DNA from: Bryobacterales bacterium
GTDB taxonomy: Bacteria > Acidobacteriota > Terriglobia > Bryobacterales > Bryobacteraceae
Direction of reading: 5' to 3'
NCBI GenBank assembly: GCA_003132865.1
Contig: PKYZ01000375.1
Location: 1-10,689 of the forward strand
Length of the DNA stretch: 10,689 nt
Under the pieces are notes generated by a model. The model made no database searches. It had not been told where the DNA came from and saw only the letters and a list, made by a program, of their open reading frames with translations. A program made the translations under genes and the position numbers. Positions 6,031 through 10,689 of the stretch are shown here, one piece after another (within the stretch, counting starts at the first letter, position 1; the number at the start of each line of letters is the position of its first letter).

Positions 6031-8193
6031 TTAAGCGCGCTTTGGAATGTTCTTGATCACCGAATCCAATGTGAGATCCAGGCCAAAAGCCCAGAAGAAG
6101 ATTATCACAAAATCCGCGAAATTGCCCACGAACTTGTCGGCGAATGTGTAGCGCGCGATAAGGCAGAGCAGGAAGCCGGACCCGAGCGTCTGCCAGAACT
6201 TGGTCCACCGGATCTTGCTTATCGTGCGCGCCATTCCGGCGGGTAGGGCGGGCGGCGCGTATGTCTCCTTCACGGCCGATTCGAGAGTGAGCACGAAACC
6301 GCGCGACAGGCTCGCGGGAGCGGCTGCGTCCTGCCATGTGGAGGGCGTGAGCGCCGCATCACTTTCCGCGTTCGTCAGCCTGTCAGCGGTAATCCGCGCC
6401 GCCTCGGCGTATTTGTTGGCACTCAGAAGATCGGCCACGGGTTTCCGTTTGGCTTCCTCCAATTGGAGGAGCAAGGCACCAGTCCAGGCCTCGTGCACGC
6501 TGCGCAGCGCCTTTCCCAGCGGCTGCGCCGCCGCTGCCGCATCGTTCACCAGCGCGGGCAGTTCCGCAGCCGCGGTTGTGACGCGGTCGAGCAGCGTCAG
6601 GATCAGATCCTTACGCGGAAGTTGCTCAATTTCGAGCAGGGGAGCGAGCGCTTTCCGCGCCTCGACGACCAGGTTGCTTCCCAGCCTGGCGACTGCGTCC
6701 TGGGCTGCCCGCAGTTCCTCGGAGAGATCGTGCAAGAACTGAATCAACTGTGCCGAGGAGGCCTGCGCTGGAAGCTGGGCCTTCCCGACGGCAGCCCGCG
6801 CCGCCGCGGCTATGGGCTGAAAGCCCGCGGCAATCGGCGGTGAAATACCCATGTCCGCATTGGACAGGCTATCGAGCAGCAGACCGATGCCGCCCTGCCA
6901 TTTGCGCGCGTTGATGTCCAATGCGACAGTCAACGCGGTTTGCAGTTCGTTGGTGGTGTTCACAGCCCCCGTCACATTGTCCGCGCGCATCTGGGCAGCC
7001 GCGTCGGCCAATTTGGTCCGTCCGGCCGCCAGCGCCTCAGAGACGGAGTTGGGAACTGGCCAGAGACTGCGCACGACGGAACTCACGCCGTCCAGCGTGG
7101 CCTGCGCCGCCGCCCGGCGCGTACCGAGGTCCTGCAGTGCGGCCCGCCATGCCTGCTCCAGCGCCTGGCGCGCGTTGTCCAAGGCGCCCGCATCGTCTCC
7201 GTTCTGCGCGTTCTGCACCGCTGTTAATAGAGCCGCGAGCGCGTCGTGGAATAGTTTGTCGGCGCGTCGTTCCAGGTCCGTTTGTACTTGCTGCAACAGA
7301 GTCTGCGAGCGCAGCCGCGCCTGCTCCATTTCCAGGTTCTGCTGGAGGAAAACCTTCAGGAACCACCCCATTACCAGACCTGGAATGGCAAAGGCAATGA
7401 TCCAGAACAGAGGTCTGCGAGACCATACCTCGATATTCATCGGGACGGCGTCGGCCAGCGCCGGCGACACCAACTCCACCGACCCGGTGACTTTTCCGAG
7501 CGGAAACCCGCTTTGCAGGGTGTACGGAACGATAGCGCTCTTGCCCGGTTCGACGCGAAGGGGAGAAGGCGCGACTCCCTCCTTCCCCGGTTCTTGGTGC
7601 GGGAACAGAATCCGGGCGCCGATGGGTCCCGAAGGGCCGATCAGTTCGGTAACGGTCCGCAGTTGTATGCCGGTGGCCGCCGACTTCCCATTGAGTTCCC
7701 AAAGGACCAGCGCGGGCGTTTCTTGCCGATCCCACAAGAGACCAACCACCCGGTGGATCACCAAGGTGCCCGGAACGCGCAACTTAGCTGCCGGATGGCT
7801 CACCTGCAGTTTCAGAACGCCCGGTGCGGCGCCTTTTTGGGAGAATAAGACCGTCACATCGTAGGCGCCCTGTTCGCGCAATTCCTCCGGTTTCAGCAAG
7901 TGGAGCAGCAGCGCGCCGGGTTGACCATCCGAATCCGTGGCCCACGCGGCTGCGAAGACCTGGTCCGGCGCGCTGAACTTGCGGTTGCCCAGCGCGACAT
8001 CCACCACAGCGAGACGAATCTCGTCGGCATTGACTCCGGCCTTAGGAGTGACCAGAAAGCGGAATGTGTCGCCACATCTCTCGCAGATCTCGGCGACATT
8101 GGCGCCCACCAACCTAACGATATCTTCAGCTGTTCCCGGGAAAGCGCCCGCCAGTACCGCAACCGTTAATCCGAGCCATCTCGTGGTCTCCAA
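6031..8193 (-). CDS. Large membrane protein: signal peptide, extracytoplasmic beta region, TM, long helical domain, two C-terminal TMs
   Basis: A 720-residue protein I cannot assign to a named family. I place the start at TTG 8193, preceded by GGGGGAG six bases upstream. This yields a clean signal peptide (TRWLGLTVAVLAGAFPG, 4-20), whereas the longer ATG frame from 8274 puts unlikely sequence before it. Residues about 25-255 are strand-rich and Pro/Gly-containing, probably extracytoplasmic, with a CxxC (C37, C40) near the mature N-terminus. A transmembrane helix follows at about 262-282 (LFWIIAFAIPGLVMGWFLKV). Residues about 285-640 are Ala/Leu/Glu-rich helix and coiled coil, presumably cytoplasmic. 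Two further hydrophobic segments lie near 666-681 and 692-706. The layout suggests a transmembrane sensor, scaffold or anchor. It is the first gene of the astacin operon. Confidence 0.75.
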   Translation of the reverse strand: METTRWLGLTVAVLAGAFPGTAEDIVRLVGANVAEICERCGDTFRFLVTPKAGVNADEIRLAVVDVALGNRKFSAPDQVFAAAWATDSDGQPGALLLHLLKPEELREQGAYDVTVLFSQKGAAPGVLKLQVSHPAAKLRVPGTLVIHRVVGLLWDRQETPALVLWELNGKSAATGIQLRTVTELIGPSGPIGARILFPHQEPGKEGVAPSPLRVEPGKSAIVPYTLQSGFPLGKVTGSVELVSPALADAVPMNIEVWSRRPLFWIIAFAIPGLVMGWFLKVFLQQNLEMEQARLRSQTLLQQVQTDLERRADKLFHDALAALLTAVQNAQNGDDAGALDNARQALEQAWRAALQDLGTRRAAAQATLDGVSSVVRSLWPVPNSVSEALAAGRTKLADAAAQMRADNVTGAVNTTNELQTALTVALDINARKWQGGIGLLLDSLSNADMGISPPIAAGFQPIAAAARAAVGKAQLPAQASSAQLIQFLHDLSEELRAAQDAVARLGSNLVVEARKALAPLLEIEQLPRKDLILTLLDRVTTAAAELPALVNDAAAAAQPLGKALRSVHEAWTGALLLQLEEAKRKPVADLLSANKYAEAARITADRLTNAESDAALTPSTWQDAAAPASLSRGFVLTLESAVKETYAPPALPAGMARTISKIRWTKFWQTLGSGFLLCLIARYTFADKFVGNFADFVIIFFWAFGLDLTLDSVIKNIPKRA

Positions 8194-8199
8194 ATGGGT

Positions 8200-8206
8200 C
8201 TCCCCC
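8200..8206 (-). promoter_or_regulatory. Ribosome binding site supporting the TTG start at 8193
   Basis: Minus-strand GGGGGAG ends six bases before the TTG at 8193. It is the best Shine-Dalgarno match near the 5' end of this frame, and the signal peptide begins immediately after, so sequence and protein evidence agree. Confidence 0.6.
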
Positions 8207-8410
8207 AATCCTCTCGATTGTACACCTCGTCTGTGTGCGGCGAACGTTGCCGCAGCGTGATAACAAGCCTGCATGCACCATCGTCGGGTGTGGCGTCCAC
8301 GTTCCCCCGCCTTCGGAGGATCACGCCAGGTTGTTCAACGATTGTGCCAGCCCTTTGTTGTTGCCGGGTTCGCGGCAGAGCCGCTCCTGTTCCTTGGGTT
8401 AGCGCACTAG

Positions 8411-8641
8411 CCCCGTCCAGGTCGAAGCCACGCCAAGTGGATCAGCCACGCCGAGTTCAGCAGCGACGGCAAGCTTGCGCTTGCGAACAGCGGCGACCAC
8501 ACCGCGAGCATTTGGGACCTCACGACGGACCACTCAATTATCCAAGCGGCCGCGCGCAACTCCGTTGCGGGCGGGGCCATAAGCGCCGAGCGCCAGCGTA
8601 CCAGGCCGCAGCCGATCGACGTGGCAACACATTCGGCTTAG
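8411..8641 (+). pseudogene. WD40-repeat protein fragment (about one repeat)
   Basis: A frame between stops at 8408-8410 and 8639-8641 reads WISHAEFSSDGKLALANSGD (8438-8497) followed by HTASIWDLT. This is a textbook WD40 unit: a strand ending in F-S-x-D-G-K, a Gly-Asp turn, and a closing IWDL. Only one repeat is seen and there is no plausible start codon, so it is probably the remnant of a larger beta-propeller protein. The tail after the repeat has no recognisable motif. WD40 propellers often act as recognition modules next to caspase-like or NTPase effectors, so the lost gene may once have belonged with this neighbourhood; that is inference. Confidence 0.65.
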
Positions 8642-8656
8642 GTGGTGGCTTAGGTG
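8635..8656. repeat. 12-bp-period direct repeat upstream of the 8710 gene
   Basis: GGCTTAGGTG occurs at 8635-8644 and again at 8647-8656 with a period of 12 bases, just before an A/T-rich TAAAAT (8657-8662) that could serve as a -10 element. No good -35 is visible. The repeat might be an operator for the downstream gene or merely sequence debris of the WD40 remnant. Confidence 0.4.
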
Positions 8657-8698
8657 TAAAATTGCAGATAACGCCAAAAGCGAAATTTGAAGCACGGC

Positions 8699-8706
8699 AG
8701 GAGGAG
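8699..8706 (+). promoter_or_regulatory. Strong ribosome binding site of the 8710 gene
   Basis: AGGAGGAG precedes the ATG-ATG pair at 8710 and 8713 by 3-8 bases. It fixes the start here even though the frame stays open upstream to 8194. The upstream part of that open frame is an artefact, since the WD40 remnant uses a different frame. Confidence 0.85.
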
Positions 8707-8709
8707 TCT

Positions 8710-9453
8710 ATGATGCTATCGAGCCAGGAAGTCCGTTGGTTTTTCCAAGGAGCCATCGAGCAACATCAAGCATTGCGGAGCTGGGTGGAAGAGAGCGACC
8801 CAATTGATGGAGAGGTGGACGTTGCTCGACCCACATGGAAGGTAAGGCTTGGTGGCAAACCAGACGTCTATCTCCTCGTTCCGGGACACGCCGACATGGG
8901 CATCAAATGGCGGGAAGGTCAGTTGCAGATCAAGGGGCTCCAGAGTCCATTGGGTACACAGCTCTTCAGCGGCCGGCGCGAAGGACGGGTGGAGAGGTGG
9001 ATCAAATGGAGTTACGAAGGAGAGCCTATCAAGCAGGCATTTGCTCACTGGTTCAGAGAACCCGGATTTGCCGGCCCCCGCATCATCGAGGTTTTCAAGA
9101 CGAGGTGCCTTCGCAAGGCGCGAATCGATCCTCAAACCGGCCAGGCGAAGGAAGTCAACGCCGAAGAGCACATCGAGAGAGGCTGCGCCCTCGAAGTCGC
9201 CGAACTTAGAGTCGGGGCTGATTTGTACTGCTCAGTCGCATTCGAGGCCTTTCCCGATGACTCCGCGATGCATGCTGATTTCACCAGCTTTGTGAACTGC
9301 TTTCTTCAGAAACTGCCGGACGTGGCGCTGTCGGAATCCAACTCCATGGGCTACCCGGCATGGCTGGATACAATCTCAAGAAACGCTCTGCCGACTGAGA
9401 TGCTGCCCGGTGATGTTGGTGGAACAGTCCGGACTGGAAACGGGGACGTTTAG
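8710..9453 (+). CDS. Hypothetical protein, possibly CYTH/triphosphate-tunnel-like
   Basis: A 247-residue protein of unproven function. The start is set by AGGAGGAG (8699-8706); ATG 8713 is almost equally good. Its pattern weakly recalls CYTH-fold proteins: an early strand DVYLLVPG (residues 52-59), then MGIKWREGQLQIKGL (63-77), which resembles the CYTH turn where basic residues line a tunnel (L-R-x-R, then x-K). A late strand LEVAELRVGADLYCSVAFEAF (approximately 160-181) follows, with acidic residues, and there is a C-terminal YPAWL. The classical N-terminal ExExK motif is not present, so catalytic activity is doubtful. No signal peptide or membrane segment is seen. It stands alone, divergent from the 720-aa protein gene and downstream of the WD40 remnant. 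It is a real gene by ribosome binding site, length and residue pattern; the fold call is tentative. Confidence 0.65.
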   Translation: MMLSSQEVRWFFQGAIEQHQALRSWVEESDPIDGEVDVARPTWKVRLGGKPDVYLLVPGHADMGIKWREGQLQIKGLQSPLGTQLFSGRREGRVERWIKWSYEGEPIKQAFAHWFREPGFAGPRIIEVFKTRCLRKARIDPQTGQAKEVNAEEHIERGCALEVAELRVGADLYCSVAFEAFPDDSAMHADFTSFVNCFLQKLPDVALSESNSMGYPAWLDTISRNALPTEMLPGDVGGTVRTGNGDV

Positions 9454-9813
9454 ATTAATTGCAGTTCCTCCTTTATTTGCCGGAGGCCTTGCAAGCTGGC
9501 CTCAAGAGTGGCGAGAGGTTTTCTGAAACCGTTGCCGAGCCCAGCCGCGGCAGGTGGGAACGCTCCCTAAACCCAGACACGAACAGAGCTTGCGCTCGTC
9601 TCGGCAATGGCACGTCGAGCCGGCGATCGGCTGCCGGATCAGGCCCACTGTCTCCTATCGGAACAACTGATCGCAAGGTCCGCCTCGGTGGCCCTAAGGG
9701 CTTGCGCGGTGGCCCTTGGTCTCTGCCGCGGGGCCGATTATCCTCGACATTGAAATCACCTGTCAAACATAGCCGCGGGTCTGGAGACGTTCGCACTGGC
9801 ACTCCAGGCAAGA
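9454..9813. other. Intergenic segment with no supported gene
   Basis: Open frames exist on both strands, but none has a ribosome binding site, conserved motif or plausible composition (the longest are Arg/Pro/Ser-rich). A 10-bp direct repeat, CGGTGGCCCT, occurs at 9686-9695 and 9707-9716, and GCCCT/AGGGC form a small inverted repeat around 9691-9701. No terminator with a T-run is apparent after the 8710 gene. Confidence 0.5.
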
Positions 9814-10026
9814 ATGATCTATCATTTAAAAATGTCAGATTTAGCGTTGCGGTATAGAGCTTTCTGCACGACCCATCCGGGCGGTGGTTGGTGGGGGCAA
9901 TGCCATCCGAAGAATGAAAAAGGTCTCGCAAGCGCCGAAAAAGACGCAAAGGAACACACCAAGTCAACTGGCCATAAGACAGTCGGCGTGGTTGAGGTTG
10001 ACAAGGCTGAATGTCCACCTGAATAA
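9814..10026 (+). CDS. Small Cys/His-rich hypothetical protein (possible zinc-finger-like)
   Basis: A 70-residue protein, not recognised as a named family. The recognisable core is YRAFCTTHPGGGWWGQCHP (14-32) followed by a Lys/Glu/Ala-rich helix, then EHTKSTGHKTVGVVEVD (47-63). The ordered C18, C30, H48 and H54 (Cys-x11-Cys-x17-His-x5-His), together with the GWWG turn and the final alternating strand, suggest a small zinc-binding beta-beta-alpha-like fold. ATG 9814 has an AGG five bases upstream; ATG 9832 is the alternative and has no Shine-Dalgarno sequence. Composition differs from the surrounding Arg/Pro-rich noise, which supports a real gene. Its lone position beside mobile-element debris gives no functional hint. 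Confidence 0.5.
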   Translation: MIYHLKMSDLALRYRAFCTTHPGGGWWGQCHPKNEKGLASAEKDAKEHTKSTGHKTVGVVEVDKAECPPE

Positions 10027-10045
10027 CTGGGCCGGCTGCGCTCGG

Positions 10046-10098
10046 GGCGCGGTTTGGCGCCGTTACGGCACGACCGTGTGACCTTCCCCATTTTGGGG
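10046..10098. repeat. Cluster of short hairpins after the small gene
   Basis: Three perfect short stems lie in 53 bases: GGCGC/GCGCC (10046-10061), ACGG/CCGT (10065-10077) and CCCCA/TGGGG (10086-10098). They follow the 70-aa gene stop by 19 bases and could reduce read-through, but no T-run follows. In GC-rich DNA, stems of 4-5 bp are individually common. Confidence 0.35.
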
Positions 10099-10300
10099 TC
10101 GTTCCCCTTGCCCCGCCGGTCCGGGAACCGTCTTGGGAACGCGATTCCTGTCAACCAATTCCATTCTCGCGGACAACGAGAAAATACGCTCAAGCTCAGC
10201 CGGTGTTCGTGCACAGGTGAGTGTCCAACCGCCTGTCTGTAGACGAAACCCCTTGATGCCGCGAAATCAGGAACTTGCAGTGTCGAATCGCTTGCGATGT

Positions 10301-10441
10301 GGCGGCTCCCGCCGCATCTTCCTCCTGGGTGCAGCAGGCGACCAGGAGGAAAACGGCCCGCGAGCCGTCCACTCGGCGGGCCCCCCAAAAACGTCGCTCC
10401 GAAGTAAGGACTATGTCCCATAAGGTAATCTTTTTGGGACA
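10301..10441. repeat. Run of four consecutive inverted repeats
   Basis: Four non-overlapping inverted repeats follow each other: GGCGG/CCGCC (10301-10313, 3-nt loop); TTCCTCCTGG/CCAGGAGGAA (10319-10351, 10-bp perfect stem, 13-nt loop); GGCCCGCGAG with CTCGGCGGGCC (10355-10382, one bulged G, 7-nt loop); and TGTCCCA/TGGGACA (10414-10441, 14-nt interior that can extend the stem). The second and third stems are longer than expected by chance. The array could be a structured RNA, a mobile-element end or an attachment/regulatory region. I see no coding frame that explains it. Confidence 0.6.
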
Positions 10442-10527
10442 AGGAACTACGCCAGCGCGCCGTGGCGCCGCGAGGCGAAGAACGGGCAAAGATCCTCCTG
10501 CTCGCCTGCTGCTACCAGGAGGGTTAA
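10438..10527 (+). pseudogene. IS630-type transposase N-terminal fragment
   Basis: The frame from 10438 reads DKELRQRAVAPRGEERAKIL then LLACCYQEG before a TAA at 10525-10527. This matches the N-terminus of another IS630 transposase subgroup (ordinarily a helical segment with ERAKILLLA leading into the helix-turn-helix). The frame is closed at once and no start codon is present, so it is a dead fragment. Its subgroup differs from that of the remnant at 271, so the two are separate insertions. The inverted repeat at 10414-10441, next to a TA dinucleotide at 10412-10413, might be the element's end, since IS630 elements insert at TA; that is inference. Confidence 0.65.
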
Positions 10528-10689
10528 CTCAGGAGGCCCCTCGTAAATCGTTGGCCTGGTTTCTCATACCGTCGTTTGAGCGTATCCCATCGCTGCGCCC
10601 CCAGTGCGGCATTGCAGGTGGGGCAGGGTGCCAGCGCAACGCGCGGTTTCGGCATCCCTGGGATAATGCGATAGATTGACAATTGAGCC
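10528..10689. other. Window end with no supported gene
   Basis: No frame continues the IS630 homology convincingly, and nothing else with a motif or ribosome binding site is visible before the window ends. This may be further decayed transposon sequence. Confidence 0.4.

Noticed and set aside
6851..7864. 337-aa plus-strand open frame antisense to the 720-aa protein gene
   Set aside because: Shadow of the minus-strand gene, which has a signal peptide, TM helices and a ribosome binding site; the plus frame has none.
8194..8274. ATG start at 8274 for the 720-aa membrane protein
   Set aside because: It would put 27 His/Arg-rich residues before the signal peptide and has no good ribosome binding site, while TTG 8193 has GGGGGAG at proper spacing.
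9459..9857. 132-aa plus-strand open frame
   Set aside because: Low-complexity Gly/Arg/Ser composition, no motif, no ribosome binding site, and overlap with the 70-aa gene.
9473..10018. 181-aa minus-strand open frame
   Set aside because: It runs antisense to the better-supported 70-aa gene, is Arg/Pro-rich, and has no motif or convincing ribosome binding site.
10301..10382. Intrinsic terminator
   Set aside because: The stems are strong, but no T-run follows on either strand and no clear gene ends just before them.
9814..10442. 206-aa minus-strand open frame (9822-10442)
   Set aside because: It spans the hairpin array and the antisense of the small gene, shows no family motif and no ribosome binding site.
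1..10689. CRISPR array or tRNA/rRNA genes
   Set aside because: I saw no regularly spaced repeats with unique spacers and no cloverleaf or rRNA-like sequence on reading the window.

Overview
This is a GC-rich bacterial window, probably from a soil or environmental lineage. The domain mix (CHAT, SIR2-like, astacin, WD40 and beta-helix debris, decayed IS630 copies) would suit an Acidobacteriota-like or similar large-genome organism, but nothing here fixes the taxon. There are no rRNA or tRNA genes and no CRISPR array.

Layout. Bases 1-1080 are mobile-element and gene debris: two adjacent inverted repeats (89-120), a multiply frameshifted IS630-type transposase remnant (271-815) that stops before the catalytic DDE region, and a frameshifted C-terminal piece of a secreted beta-helix-type protein. 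Bases 1101-4795 hold a tightly coupled three-gene plus-strand operon: a SIR2-like protein, a CHAT-domain cysteine peptidase (1-nt overlap) and a transglutaminase-like cysteine peptidase (0-nt gap). Only 5 nt after its last stop codon, a convergent minus-strand operon ends. Read from its own promoter side it encodes a 720-aa membrane protein with a signal peptide and a long helical domain (TTG start at 8193), an astacin-type M12A zinc metallopeptidase that keeps its zymogen motif, and a small YbaY/YscW-like beta domain with an EF-hand-like loop. Bases 8194-8709 contain a one-repeat WD40 remnant. Bases 8710-9453 encode a 247-aa protein that faintly resembles CYTH/triphosphate-tunnel proteins. 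Bases 9814-10026 may encode a 70-aa Cys/His-rich protein. Bases 10027-10689 are non-coding and hairpin-rich and hold a second IS630 N-terminal fragment.

How the genes may work together. The plus-strand operon pairs a putative NAD-binding or NAD-cleaving module with two cysteine-peptidase folds. CHAT and SIR2 modules recur in prokaryotic conflict (defence) systems, so the most interesting reading is an undescribed SIR2/CHAT/transglutaminase-like immune or programmed-death operon. The facing operon adds a latent metallopeptidase and a membrane protein, so the block carries three protease-type genes in two convergent operons, bordered on both sides by decayed transposases. The domain calls rest on visible motifs. 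The shared function is inference.
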